A stretch of DNA of 64,000 bases from Myxococcota bacterium (GTDB lineage Bacteria > Myxococcota_A > UBA9160 > UBA6930), in the NCBI GenBank assembly GCA_028277885.1, contig JANQFK010000029.1:62001-126000 (forward strand), given 5' to 3'. Below are positions 1 through 9,301 of the stretch, piece by piece; the first letter of the stretch is position 1, and the number at the start of each line of letters is the position of its first letter. The position numbers and the translations under genes were made by a program. The notes beneath the pieces are model-generated. The model was not told the DNA's origin, did no database searches, and saw only the letters and a program-made list of their open reading frames with translations.

Positions 1-1
1 C

Positions 2-187
2 CCGGTGGTGAAGATCTCCCTCGACGAGGAGACCTTCTCGGACCCGACCATCACCGTGGGCGCGGACGTGGAGATCAAGACCGGCTCGCCGGACGGTGTC
101 GGCGGACCGCCCAAGCCGCCGCTCAAGATCAACGACGTGAACGGACCCGTCTACTGGCGTGAGCTCCGCTTCGGCCAGGACAAGTAG
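2..187 (+). CDS. C-terminal end of an unknown protein (5' end outside window)
   Basis: Only about 61 residues of the C-terminus are visible, reading in from the window edge to a TAG stop. The frame is already open at base 2, so the GTG at base 5 need not be the true start. The tail is polar, with a Gly/Pro-rich stretch, and ends in VYWRELRFGQDK. A closing WREL-type motif is reminiscent of PilY1-like pilus proteins, and the pilus genes nearby make that conceivable, but the evidence is thin. The next gene starts 12 bases downstream on the same strand, so they probably share a transcript. Confidence 0.6.
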   Translation, partial: PVVKISLDEETFSDPTITVGADVEIKTGSPDGVGGPPKPPLKINDVNGPVYWRELRFGQDK

Positions 188-199
188 GGAGGCACGAGC

Positions 200-553
200 A
201 TGACGAGCAAGACGACCCGCATGGCATGGGCCCTGGCGATCGCGCTGGGGCTGGGCGGGGCCGGCCTTCCCGGCGCGGCCTGGGCCGAGGACGAGGTGGG
301 CATCGTGCTGTCCAAGGACGCGGAGGCGAAGACCCTCACCCTGGAGGGGGGACGCGTGCTGCACGTGACGCCCCGCACGGTCCTGATGGGCCTCTCGGGG
401 CAGCGCATCACCTTCGCGGAGCTGCCCCAGGCGGTCTCCCGGGACGGCGGCTTCGAGCTCGACGGGGACGAGGGGATCCTCTACGAGGCCCGACGCACGG
501 GCCGCATCGACACCGCCGACAGGATCCAGATCCTCGGCACGATCCCCGACTGA
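200..553 (+). CDS. Small secreted protein with signal peptide, unknown function
   Basis: This encodes 117 residues. The N-terminus is a classical Sec signal peptide: a short basic n-region with Lys and Arg, a hydrophobic Ala/Leu/Gly core and an AWA-type cleavage site near residue 29. The mature part has alternating short beta-strand-like segments (KTLTLEGGRVLHV, TVLMGL) and resembles small periplasmic beta-barrel proteins of the DUF5666 kind, although I cannot confirm the family. The ATG at 200 is preceded by a good ribosome-binding site (GGGAGGC, 187-193). It follows the partial gene by 12 bases. The downstream neighbour is convergent, separated by a hairpin and the first copy of the dispersed repeat. 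Confidence 0.75.
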   Translation: MTSKTTRMAWALAIALGLGGAGLPGAAWAEDEVGIVLSKDAEAKTLTLEGGRVLHVTPRTVLMGLSGQRITFAELPQAVSRDGGFELDGDEGILYEARRTGRIDTADRIQILGTIPD

Positions 554-580
554 TCCGCCGCGGCCATCAGGGCCCGAGCG

Positions 581-609
581 CGGGGTCCGGAGCGCCGCTC
601 CGGGCCCCG
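581..609 (+). terminator. GC-rich hairpin behind the secreted-protein gene
   Basis: The arms at 581-594 and 596-609 are complementary apart from one G-T wobble. They form a strong stem with almost no loop, 28 bases after the stop codon. There is no following T tract, so intrinsic termination is not assured. The structure could equally protect the 3' end of the mRNA. Confidence 0.45.
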
Positions 610-630
610 TTCTGCGTCCGGGGTCGACCG

Positions 631-725
631 CCTGGGAGGCCGACCCCGGAGGGCTCGCTCAGCTGGCTGCGATTCCGCTTCGCGGGATCTCTCGCGTCGT
701 CGGCCGACCCTCTCGGGTCAGCCTC

Positions 726-729
<4 letters not shown>
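631..729. repeat. Convergent-gene mosaic repeat, copy 1 (internally deleted)
   Basis: This matches the copy at 24102-24231 from CCTGGGAGGCCGACCC onward but lacks about 32 bases of the first module. The second module, from GCGATTCCGCTTCGCGG to the end, is nearly identical to copies 2 and 3. It contains two hairpins, GATTCCGC/GCGGGATC and GGCCGACCC/GGGTCAGCC, each with a wobble pair. The element ends exactly at the stop codon of the minus-strand response regulator and lies between convergent genes. Confidence 0.75.
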
Positions 730-2120
<1,391 letters not shown>

Positions 2121-2250
2121 CGGACGCTCCGGGGCCGGGCGTGAGCCCCCGGGGCTGCCGGCGACGTGCATCTCCGGCGCAACTCCGGCGCTCACCCCCT
2201 GCCGCTCCGAGACCGGGATTCGCGGCACCGTGCGCCCGCCCCGCGGCTCC

Positions 2251-2277
2251 TCAAGTCGCCGGAACCAAAGGCCGATA
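2251..2277 (+). promoter_or_regulatory. Sigma-28 (FliA)-like promoter for the XRE-pilM operon
   Basis: TCAAG at 2251-2255 and GCCGATA at 2271-2277 are separated by 15 bases, which agrees with FliA-type promoter consensus in proteobacteria. It would start transcription about 65 bases before the XRE gene. A near-identical arrangement occurs upstream of the TPR gene at 12152. The match is by eye and untested. Confidence 0.5.
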
Positions 2278-2346
2278 CCGCCTGCGACCGGTGGGGGGAC
2301 GGCCCCCGAAGCGCCTGCGCGCGCCGTGACCGGAGGGGGGGGAGAC

Positions 2347-2616
2347 GTGCCGAGAAACCATGTCCAACGGTTTCGCGAGGCGCGCATGATGAGCAAGGCG
2401 GAGCTCGCGCGAAAGGCCGGGCTCTCCACGCTCACGATCGATCGCATCGAGGCCGGGCGGCCGTGCCGTCTGGACACGAAGCGAAAGATCCTGCTCGCGC
2501 TGGGACTCAAGGTTTCCGACAAGGACCAGGTGTTCGGGACGTCGACCTCTGGAGCCGACGCGCCGGGCGAATCCCTCCAGGCAGAGCCGGCTGTTCGCGA
2601 AGCCAGCAACGCCTGA
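2347..2616 (+). CDS. Short XRE-family helix-turn-helix regulator
   Basis: An 89-residue protein with a Cro/CI-type helix-turn-helix: KAELARKAGLSTLTIDRIEA followed by a second helical pair (KRKILLALGLKV). The GTG at 2347 is chosen because a strong GGAGGGGGGG ribosome-binding site lies just before it and the upstream frame has no better start. ATGs at 2386 and 2389 are internal alternatives that would cut into the domain. It ends 26 bases before pilM and probably opens the pilus operon. It could be a local regulator of pilMNOPQ or of the divergent activator gene; its C-terminal third is low-complexity. Confidence 0.75.
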   Translation: MPRNHVQRFREARMMSKAELARKAGLSTLTIDRIEAGRPCRLDTKRKILLALGLKVSDKDQVFGTSTSGADAPGESLQAEPAVREASNA

Positions 2617-2642
2617 AGCGATTCGCGACGGGAGACGAAATC

Positions 2643-3710
2643 GTGCAGTTGCCTTTTGGTAGATCCAAGTCGATCGTCGGCCTCGACATCGGCTCCACGT
2701 CCGTCAAGGCCGTGGAGCTGAACGTCAAGCCGAAGGGCATCGAGCTCCTGCATCTCGGCGTGGCCCCGCTGCCGCCCGAGGCCATCGTGCAGGGCGCGTT
2801 CCTGAACTCGGGCGCCATCACGGACGCGATCCGTGAGGCCATCGACGCCGGGGGCATCAAGTCCAAGAACGTCGCCGCGGCGGTCTCGGGCCACTCGGTC
2901 ATCGTGAAGAAGATCAGCCTTCCCACGATGACCCGGGACGAGCTCGAGGAGTCGATCCGCTGGGAGGCGGAGCAGTACATCCCCTTCGACATCAACGAGG
3001 TCAACCTGGACTTCCAGATCCTCGACAGCGTGGAAGTCGAGGGCCAGATGGACGTCCTGCTCGTGGCGGCCAAGAAGGACCTCATCGACGACTACGTCCA
3101 GGTGATCTCCGACGCCGGCCTTCAGCCCGCCGTGCTCGACGTGGCCGCCTTCGCGGTGGAGAACGCCTTCGAGGCCAACTACGAGGCCCGGCCGGACGAG
3201 GTGGTCGCCCTGGTCAACGTGGGTGGCCAGGTCGTGAACATCAACATCGTCGCCGGCGGCGTGCCCGCCTTCACCCGCGACATCTCCACCGGCGGCAGCG
3301 TCTACACCGAGGAGATCCAGAAGGCCCTCTCGGTGGGCTGGGAGGAGGCCGAGCGGATCAAGCTCGGCGGCAGCTCGGCGGAGGAGAGCCAGGACGTCGT
3401 GCCCCAGGAGGTGGAGCAGGCGATGCGGGCGGTGACGGAGACGGTGATCGGCGAGATCAGCCGCTCCCTCGACTTCTTCGCCGCCACCGCCTCGGAGAGC
3501 CGGATCAGCCGGATCTTCCTGGCCGGCGGCGGCTCCAAGGTCTCGGGCTTCGATGCGGCCTTCCAGGGCAAGACCAACGTGCCGGTGGAGGTCCTGAACC
3601 CGCTGTCGCGGATGCTGCCCAACAACCGCTTCGATCCCGACTACCTCGCCGACCTGGCTCCGTCCCTCGGAGTCGGCGTGGGCCTGGCCATGCGAAGGAT
3701 GGACGACTGA
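2643..3710 (+). CDS. pilM: Type IV pilus assembly ATPase-like protein PilM
   Basis: A 355-residue actin-like cytoplasmic protein that links the pilus inner-membrane platform to PilN. It opens with the ATP-binding phosphate motif VGLDIGSTSVKAVEL and contains the family-typical segments WEAEQYIPFDINEVNLDFQI and FLAGGGSKVSGFDAAF. The length matches the family (about 350). Translation most likely begins at the GTG at 2643, preceded by GGGAG, because the residues directly after it match the conserved PilM N-terminus. The TGA stop overlaps the pilN ATG (TGATG), so pilM and pilN are translationally coupled. Confidence 0.95.
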   Translation: MQLPFGRSKSIVGLDIGSTSVKAVELNVKPKGIELLHLGVAPLPPEAIVQGAFLNSGAITDAIREAIDAGGIKSKNVAAAVSGHSVIVKKISLPTMTRDELEESIRWEAEQYIPFDINEVNLDFQILDSVEVEGQMDVLLVAAKKDLIDDYVQVISDAGLQPAVLDVAAFAVENAFEANYEARPDEVVALVNVGGQVVNINIVAGGVPAFTRDISTGGSVYTEEIQKALSVGWEEAERIKLGGSSAEESQDVVPQEVEQAMRAVTETVIGEISRSLDFFAATASESRISRIFLAGGGSKVSGFDAAFQGKTNVPVEVLNPLSRMLPNNRFDPDYLADLAPSLGVGVGLAMRRMDD

Positions 3711-4312
3711 TGATCCAGATCAATCTCCTTCCGGTCCGCGAGGAGCGCCGCAGGGCCGGCATCCGCCAGCTCGCCATCATGATGGCCGCGGCCCTCGTCG
3801 GCTCGCTGCTCCTGGTGGGTGCCTTCTACTGGAAGCAGACGACCGACCTCAAGGAGGCGCGCCGCAACCTGGCCGCCACCCAGAGCGAGATCGACAGCTA
3901 CAAGAAGCAGCTCAAGCAGGTCGAGGAGCTGCGCGCCACCCAGGAGCGCATCGAGAAGAAGCTCGGCGTGATCGAGCGGCTGGACCGCTCCCGCTCGGGT
4001 CCGGTGCGGGTGCTGGACGAGCTGGCCACCCACAGCCCCGAGCGCCTCTGGCTCACCCGGGTGGGCACCCTCGGCAACCAGCTGAGCCTCGAGGGCATGA
4101 GCCTCGACAACGAGCTCGTGGCGGCCTTCCTCACCGCCCTGGGCGACTCGCCGTACTTCAGCAACGTGGAGCTGGTGAGCACCCAGGCCGAGGAGAACGA
4201 CGGGCTCAAGCTGAACAAGTTCAAGCTGACGGCCTCCATCACCTCCCCGGGAGCCGGGGTGCAGCAGACGGCGTCCGCCGGGGCGGCGGCCCCGGCCGGC
4301 GCGGGCCGCTAG
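3710..4312 (+). CDS. pilN: Type IV pilus inner-membrane protein PilN
   Basis: A 200-residue bitopic protein. A short cytoplasmic N-terminus carries the diagnostic INLLPVREERRR motif, which docks into PilM. One transmembrane helix (about residues 22-45) follows, then a coiled coil (about 50-90) and a periplasmic ferredoxin-like fold. PilN pairs with PilO to form the alignment complex between the inner-membrane platform and the secretin. The C-terminal 15 residues are an Ala/Gly-rich tail beyond the fold. It overlaps pilM and is followed by pilO after nine bases. Confidence 0.93.
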   Translation: MIQINLLPVREERRRAGIRQLAIMMAAALVGSLLLVGAFYWKQTTDLKEARRNLAATQSEIDSYKKQLKQVEELRATQERIEKKLGVIERLDRSRSGPVRVLDELATHSPERLWLTRVGTLGNQLSLEGMSLDNELVAAFLTALGDSPYFSNVELVSTQAEENDGLKLNKFKLTASITSPGAGVQQTASAGAAAPAGAGR

Positions 4313-4321
4313 GAGGGCCCC

Positions 4322-4987
4322 ATGGCACTGGACGGACTGGACCAGATCACCCAGCAGTTCGAGAAGCTGTCGCGGCTGCCCAAGCCGGCCCGCATGGCGA
4401 CGATCCCGGTGATCGTCGTCCTGGTGGTGGGCGCCTTCGTCTACTTCTCCTACCTGCCCGCCAAGCGGCAGATGGCGAAGATCGAGTCCCAGCAGCAGGA
4501 GCTGCAGCGGAAGCTCAACGAGGTGCGCTCCGTAGCGGGGAACCTCGAGAAGTACGAGGCGACCATCGCCGAGCTCGAGGCCAAGTTCAAGGTGGCGCTC
4601 CGCCAGCTCCCGGACAGCAAGGAGCTGCCGGTGCTCCTGACGGACATCTCGAGCCTGGGCAAGAACGCCGGCCTCGACGTGCGGGCCTTCAACCCGCAGC
4701 CCGAGGTCCGCCGCGACTTCTACGCCGAGGTTCCGATCGATCTGGAGTTCACCGGCCGCTACCACGACATCGCGGTGTTCTTCGACGAGCTGTCGCGCCT
4801 GCCGCGGATCGTGAACATCGGCCGCCTGGACATGACCATCGACGACGAGAACGCCTTCGACACCGTGCTCAAGGTGAAGGGGCAGGCGCAGACCTTCCGC
4901 TTCATCGAGCCCGCTCCGGCGGCGACCGAGGCGCCGGGCAAGAAGGGCAAGGGCAAGCGCAAGGCCAAGGGGAAGGGCAAGCGATGA
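4322..4987 (+). CDS. pilO: Type IV pilus inner-membrane protein PilO
   Basis: A 221-residue partner of PilN with the same layout: cytoplasmic N-terminus, a transmembrane helix (about residues 28-48, VIVVLVVGAFVYFSYL), a coiled coil and a periplasmic domain containing the family segment IDLEFTGRYHDIAVFFDELS. The last 20 residues form a very basic Lys/Gly tail, which is unusual for a periplasmic C-terminus. The start is backed by AGGAGG just upstream. The stop overlaps the pilP start (ATGA). Confidence 0.93.
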   Translation: MALDGLDQITQQFEKLSRLPKPARMATIPVIVVLVVGAFVYFSYLPAKRQMAKIESQQQELQRKLNEVRSVAGNLEKYEATIAELEAKFKVALRQLPDSKELPVLLTDISSLGKNAGLDVRAFNPQPEVRRDFYAEVPIDLEFTGRYHDIAVFFDELSRLPRIVNIGRLDMTIDDENAFDTVLKVKGQAQTFRFIEPAPAATEAPGKKGKGKRKAKGKGKR

Positions 4988-5604
4988 ACGCGAGGGGATG
5001 GACGATCGCGATCCTCGTCGTCGCCGTGATGGCCGCGACGGGCTGCGGGAAGGGCGGAGCGTCCTCCGACTTCCAGAAGCAGCGCGAGCGGATCGTGAAG
5101 CAGGAGCGCAAGGCCTCGCCGCCGAGGACCGCCAAGGCTCCCGCCGCCGCGACCCGGCCGGGCGCGGCGGGCGCGACCCAGGCCGGCACCGGGACGGCCG
5201 AGGGAGCGGCACCCGGGCTCGCGGCCCAGACGACGCCGGCGCCCGTGGCCGTGGCCGCCTACCGCTACGACCCCCTGGGCAAGAAGGACCCCTTCCGCTC
5301 CTTCGTGCTCGACCGCCTCAAGGAGGTCGACGTCACGACGAAGGGACCCCTGGAGCAGTTCGAGCTCCAGCAGCTCGACGTCCTGGGCGTGGTCTGGGAG
5401 ACGGACAACCGGCGCGCGCTGGTCGCCGACCCTTCGGGCCAGGCCTACATCGTGAGCGAGGGTGACGCCATCGGCAAGAACGATGGCCAGATTCTGAGCA
5501 TCGACGACAACCTGATGCTCGTGAGAGAGACGTACGTGGACTACGTGGGCGACAGAACCACGAAAGAGATCGAGATGCGCGTTCGGCAGGGCCAGGGAGG
5601 GTGA
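4984..5604 (+). CDS. pilP: Type IV pilus lipoprotein PilP
   Basis: A 206-residue lipoprotein. The signal peptide ends in a lipobox around AATGC, so the mature protein begins with a lipidated Cys near residue 20. A disordered Ala/Pro/Gly linker (to about residue 85) leads to the conserved C-terminal beta-domain, with YDPLGKKDPFRSF and the QLDVLGVVWETDNRRALV region that contacts the secretin N-domains. PilP joins PilNO to PilQ across the periplasm. It overlaps pilO by ATGA, and pilQ follows within a few bases. Confidence 0.93.
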   Translation: MNARGWTIAILVVAVMAATGCGKGGASSDFQKQRERIVKQERKASPPRTAKAPAAATRPGAAGATQAGTGTAEGAAPGLAAQTTPAPVAVAAYRYDPLGKKDPFRSFVLDRLKEVDVTTKGPLEQFELQQLDVLGVVWETDNRRALVADPSGQAYIVSEGDAIGKNDGQILSIDDNLMLVRETYVDYVGDRTTKEIEMRVRQGQGG

Positions 5605-5609
5605 GCTCG

Positions 5610-8600
5610 ATGACTGCTTTCAGTGTCGACGGAATCAGGGGGAAGGCGATGCTCGTGGCCGTCGCGAGCCTCGGCATCGTCTCGTGGGCGTGCGCGAACG
5701 CGCCCACCACGACCCTCCCGGCACCGACGCCCATGCACCTCTCCGAGGTGCAGGTGGAGTCGGGTGACGGCGGGACCGTGATCCGGCTGGTGGGCCCGGT
5801 GGACCCGGTCTACACGGCCTTCCAGCAGGAGGACCCGCCGCGGGTCGTCGTGGACCTCGTGGGCGTGAGCGCCCGGGAGGTGCCCGAGGCGACGGCGGTC
5901 TACGACGGCACGGTGGAGGAGGTCGCGGTGACGCCCTTCTCCCTCGGCACCGGCGAGGACCGCACCCGCGTGGAGCTCTCCCTCGTGGAGCCCGTCGCCT
6001 ACGACGTGGTCGTCCTCGAGAACCAGGTCGAGATCCGCATCGCGCCCGAGGGCACGGTGCTGGGCGAGACCGAGAGCTTCGGGAGCGACTCCGGGACCGG
6101 CGAGGCCGCGGAGACCCCCTTCCAGTGGACCGACGAGGGCGTCGCCGAGACGACCGAGACGCCCCTGGCCGAGAAGCCCGCGGACTCGCTCCTCGAGGTG
6201 ACCGCGGAGACCCCGGAGGCGGGCGCCCGGATCCACCTGCTGGCGAACGGCGCCATCCTGGACGCGGACCACTTCGTGCTCGAGAACCCGACCCGGCTCG
6301 TCGTCGACCTGCCGGGCATGGTGAGCAAGACCGGTGGCGCCGTCGACGTCGGCGCCGACCCGGTCTCGCGGGTCCGCATCGGCCAGCACGCCGACAAGGT
6401 GCGGGTCGTGCTCGACGCCACCGAGGGCTTCGACTTCGCCCAGGCCGCACTGGACACGACCTTCGACGGCCTCCTGATCCGCTTCGACGGGGGCGACGGG
6501 ATCGCCTCCGCCCAGCCCTGGGAGGCGGTCGAGGAGACCGCCGAGGCCGGGACCGAGGAGATCGCGGAGCAGGGCGCCGAGGGCTTCGAGGCCGACGCCG
6601 AGATCGCCGCCTTCGAGGAGACCGCGGAGATCGCCGAGACCGCCGAGGCCGATGCCTGGGCGGGCATCGACGAGGCGCTGGAGGACGAGTCGTCCTTCGC
6701 CGCCGATGCCGCCGATGCCGCCGAGGTCGACGAGGTCGACGAGACCGTGGCCGAGGCCGGCGAGGAGATCGCCTCCGAGATCGCGGAGACCGCCGAGGCG
6801 GGCGACGCGGCCTGGGAGAACGAGGACTGGGAGAGCCAGGCCTGGGAGAACGAGGACTGGGCCGCCGAGAGCGAGTCCGGCGCCGAGGCCGCCCCGGCGG
6901 AGATCGCCGAGGCCGAGGCCACGACGACCGAGGTCTACGGCGTCCAGTTCGACGACACCGGCGAGGCCGAGCGCCTGGTGGTGCTGACCGACGGCGTCGC
7001 GAGCTACGACGTGACCGAGGTGGCTCCGGACACGCTGATGGTGCGGATCCACGGCGCCAGCATCGACCCCGAGGCGGCGGTGCGGATCGCGCCGGAGCCG
7101 GCGGGCTCGGTGGGCCTGGTGACGGCCTTCCAGCAGCCCGAGATGGACGTCCCCGAGGTGCGCGTCGTCGTGCGGCGCGCGGCGGGCGTCGACCCCGCGG
7201 TGAGCCAGCGCGGAACCATGCTGTTCCTCGACTTCCCCAAGACCGGGGAGGTGGCTTCGACGGTGCCGATGTTCGACGAGCTCGAGGCCGCACCCGAGGC
7301 GCCGAGCACCGGCGCCGCCAAGGCCGTGGCCCAGGCGACGGCGCCCGCTCCGGCTCCGCCGGCGGCTCCGGCGGCCCTCGAGCCGCTCGAGTCCGTGGAC
7401 ATCCTCGAGGAGGGGGGCCTGATCGACGGCAAGGTCTACACCGGCCGCCGCATCTCCCTCGACTTCAAGGACGTCGAGATCGCCGACGTGCTGCGTCTCA
7501 TCGCCGAGGTGTCGGACCTCAACATCATCGCCGGCGACGAGGTGGACGGCCAGGTCACGATCCGGCTGGTGGACGTTCCCTGGGACCAGGCGCTGGACGT
7601 CATCCTGCTCACGCGGGGCCTCGGCTTCGTGCGGGTGGGCAACGTGCTGCGCATCGCTCCCGCGGACCTGCTCCAGGCCGAGGAGGAGGCGCGGCTCCAG
7701 GAGCGCCGGGCCAAGGAGAAGCTCGAGGATCTCGTGGTCAAGCTCCAGCCGGTGAACTACGCCAGCGTGGACGAGGTCTCGAAGATGATCACGCGGCTGC
7801 TGACGCCGCGGGGCACCGTCGACGTGGACAAGCGGACCAACACGCTGATCCTCAAGGACATCAAGTCCGTGATCGACGAGGCGACGGCCCTCATCAAGGC
7901 CATCGACACCCAGACGCCCCAGGTGCTGATCGAGGCGAAGATCGTCGAGGCCAACCTCGACTTCTCGCGGGAGCTGGGCAGCAGCTTCTCCTTCGGCACC
8001 CAGCCCTTCGAGGACGGCTTCGACACCAGCAGCAACGTGCGGCGGGACATCAGCCTGGGCCGGGACCTCGTGTTCCGGGGCGACAACCAGGTGGTGACGT
8101 CGAACCCGATCACGAGCATTCCCACGGGTCTGCTCGACCTGGGCGCCTTCATCCTCGACGAGAAGTTCAACGTCGATCTCCAGCTGGAGGCGGCCGAGAG
8201 CAACGGCGAGGGCAAGGTGATCTCGAGCCCGCGGGTGGTGACCCTGGACAACCGCAAGGCGTCGATCGAGCAGGGCGTGTCGATCCCGTTCCAGACCTTC
8301 GAGAACGGCGACGCCAGGCTCGAGTTCATCGACGCGGTGCTGAAGCTGGAGGTGACGCCGCACATCACGGCGGACCGCAGCATCATCATGTCCATCGAGG
8401 TGCAGCGCAACGCGCCGGACGACAGCGTCCAGACGCCGACGGGCTCTCCGGCCATCGCCAAGAACCAGGCGGAGACCGAGACCCTGGTGAAGGACGGCCA
8501 GACCCTGGTGATCGGCGGGATCTACGTGGTGAACACGTCGGACCGGGTCTCGCGGGTGCCGTACTTCCACAAGATCCCGATCCTCGGGATGGCGTTCCGC

Positions 8601-8684
8601 AACTCCGAGGTGCGCGACATCCGCAAGGAGCTCCTGGTGTTCGTCACGCCTCGCATCGTGGTGAACCCGGAGGTCGCGAGCTAG
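5610..8684 (+). CDS. pilQ: Type IV pilus secretin PilQ with acidic insert
   Basis: An outer-membrane secretin of 1024 residues, longer than typical PilQ (about 700-900). In order: signal peptide; AMIN domains near residues 42-88, 194-238 and 442-488, which bind peptidoglycan; an acidic Glu/Ala-rich insert (about 304-441); an Ala/Pro linker; an STN domain (about 611-685, DFKDVEIADVLRLIAEVSDL); N1-type domains; and the secretin barrel (about 848-1024, including LVIGGIY). Extra length comes mainly from the acidic insert, which holds a tandem AWENEDW repeat. ATG 5610 is preferred to GTG 5601 because the GGGAGG site lies too close to the GTG. The gene ends the pilus operon. Confidence 0.93.
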   Translation: MTAFSVDGIRGKAMLVAVASLGIVSWACANAPTTTLPAPTPMHLSEVQVESGDGGTVIRLVGPVDPVYTAFQQEDPPRVVVDLVGVSAREVPEATAVYDGTVEEVAVTPFSLGTGEDRTRVELSLVEPVAYDVVVLENQVEIRIAPEGTVLGETESFGSDSGTGEAAETPFQWTDEGVAETTETPLAEKPADSLLEVTAETPEAGARIHLLANGAILDADHFVLENPTRLVVDLPGMVSKTGGAVDVGADPVSRVRIGQHADKVRVVLDATEGFDFAQAALDTTFDGLLIRFDGGDGIASAQPWEAVEETAEAGTEEIAEQGAEGFEADAEIAAFEETAEIAETAEADAWAGIDEALEDESSFAADAADAAEVDEVDETVAEAGEEIASEIAETAEAGDAAWENEDWESQAWENEDWAAESESGAEAAPAEIAEAEATTTEVYGVQFDDTGEAERLVVLTDGVASYDVTEVAPDTLMVRIHGASIDPEAAVRIAPEPAGSVGLVTAFQQPEMDVPEVRVVVRRAAGVDPAVSQRGTMLFLDFPKTGEVASTVPMFDELEAAPEAPSTGAAKAVAQATAPAPAPPAAPAALEPLESVDILEEGGLIDGKVYTGRRISLDFKDVEIADVLRLIAEVSDLNIIAGDEVDGQVTIRLVDVPWDQALDVILLTRGLGFVRVGNVLRIAPADLLQAEEEARLQERRAKEKLEDLVVKLQPVNYASVDEVSKMITRLLTPRGTVDVDKRTNTLILKDIKSVIDEATALIKAIDTQTPQVLIEAKIVEANLDFSRELGSSFSFGTQPFEDGFDTSSNVRRDISLGRDLVFRGDNQVVTSNPITSIPTGLLDLGAFILDEKFNVDLQLEAAESNGEGKVISSPRVVTLDNRKASIEQGVSIPFQTFENGDARLEFIDAVLKLEVTPHITADRSIIMSIEVQRNAPDDSVQTPTGSPAIAKNQAETETLVKDGQTLVIGGIYVVNTSDRVSRVPYFHKIPILGMAFRNSEVRDIRKELLVFVTPRIVVNPEVAS
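6810..6861 (+). repeat. Tandem 30-bp repeat inside pilQ
   Basis: Two perfect copies of a 22-base unit at 6810-6831 and 6840-6861, with period 30. They encode AWENEDW twice within the acidic insert between AMIN domains. Such repeats can expand or contract by slippage without shifting the frame. Confidence 0.8.
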
Positions 8685-8725
8685 GCGGCGCGGGCGGCGG
8701 ATCCCGCCGCCGGTGGCACGAAACG

Positions 8726-8755
8726 GACGGGGGAGAGCTTCGGCTCTCCCCCGTC
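8726..8755 (+). terminator. 13-bp hairpin with TTCG tetraloop between pilQ and aroK
   Basis: The arms GACGGGGGAGAGC (8726-8738) and GCTCTCCCCCGTC (8743-8755) are perfectly complementary around a TTCG tetraloop, an exceptionally stable RNA hairpin. It lies 42 bases after pilQ. The following bases are GTCGTCT and not a T run. It may end the pilus transcript or protect its 3' end. The aroK -10 box begins six bases after it. Confidence 0.65.
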
Positions 8756-8761
8756 GTCGTC

Positions 8762-8767
8762 TATACT
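8762..8767 (+). promoter_or_regulatory. -10 box TATACT of a probable leaderless aroK promoter
   Basis: TATACT ends six bases before the aroK ATG, so the predicted start site falls on or next to the initiation codon. A weak -35 (TTCGGC) lies 17 bases upstream, inside the hairpin loop. No ribosome-binding site is visible. Confidence 0.55.
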
Positions 8768-8773
8768 CGCCCG

Positions 8774-9301
8774 ATGGGGCTCGGCACGATCTGGCTGGTC
8801 GGCATGATGGGAGCCGGCAAGTCCGCGGTGGGGGTGGAGCTCGCCGCGCGGCTGGGGGTGCGCTTCGTGGACACCGACGCCGAGGTGGAGCGCGCCGCGG
8901 GCGCCTCCGTGGCCGAGATCTTCGCCCGGGAGGGCGAGGCCTCCTTCCGCGAGCAGGAGCGCGCCGCCATCGCGGCGGTGGCCGGCGAGCGGGCCGTGGT
9001 GGCCCTGGGAGGCGGCGCCGTGGCCCAGCCCGGGGTCGGGGCCCAGCTGGCCGCGTCGGGCACCCGGGTCTGGCTGCGCGCGCGGCCCGAGACCCTGGCG
9101 GCCCGGGTGGCCGGCGGGAGCGAGGAGCGGCCCCTGCTGCGGGGGCTCGACGCCGGCGGCCGCAGGCAGCGCCTGGCGGCGCTCCTGGCCGAGCGCGAGC
9201 CCCACTACGCGGCCTCGGAGATCGCCGTGGACACCGACGACCTCGCGCCCGAGGAGGTGGGGGTGCTGCTGGCCGAGCGCCTCGCCGGAGCCGCGGCGTG
9301 A
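8774..9301 (+). CDS. aroK: Shikimate kinase
   Basis: A 175-residue cytoplasmic kinase that phosphorylates shikimate to shikimate 3-phosphate in aromatic amino acid synthesis. It has the P-loop GMMGAGKS, the shikimate-binding DTD motif (FVDTDAEVER), the FREQE segment and the glycine-rich VVALGGGAV turn, and the normal family length. The ATG at 8774 directly follows a TATACT box, so the mRNA is probably leaderless. The stop overlaps the GTG start of aroB (GTGA), indicating coupled translation. Confidence 0.95.
   Translation: MGLGTIWLVGMMGAGKSAVGVELAARLGVRFVDTDAEVERAAGASVAEIFAREGEASFREQERAAIAAVAGERAVVALGGGAVAQPGVGAQLAASGTRVWLRARPETLAARVAGGSEERPLLRGLDAGGRRQRLAALLAEREPHYAASEIAVDTDDLAPEEVGVLLAERLAGAAA

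Noticed and set aside
2251..2346. A possible cyclic-di-GMP riboswitch in the leader before the XRE-pilM operon
   Set aside because: The required core motifs and paired stems were not found; the TCAAG/GCCGATA boxes explain the conserved bases better.
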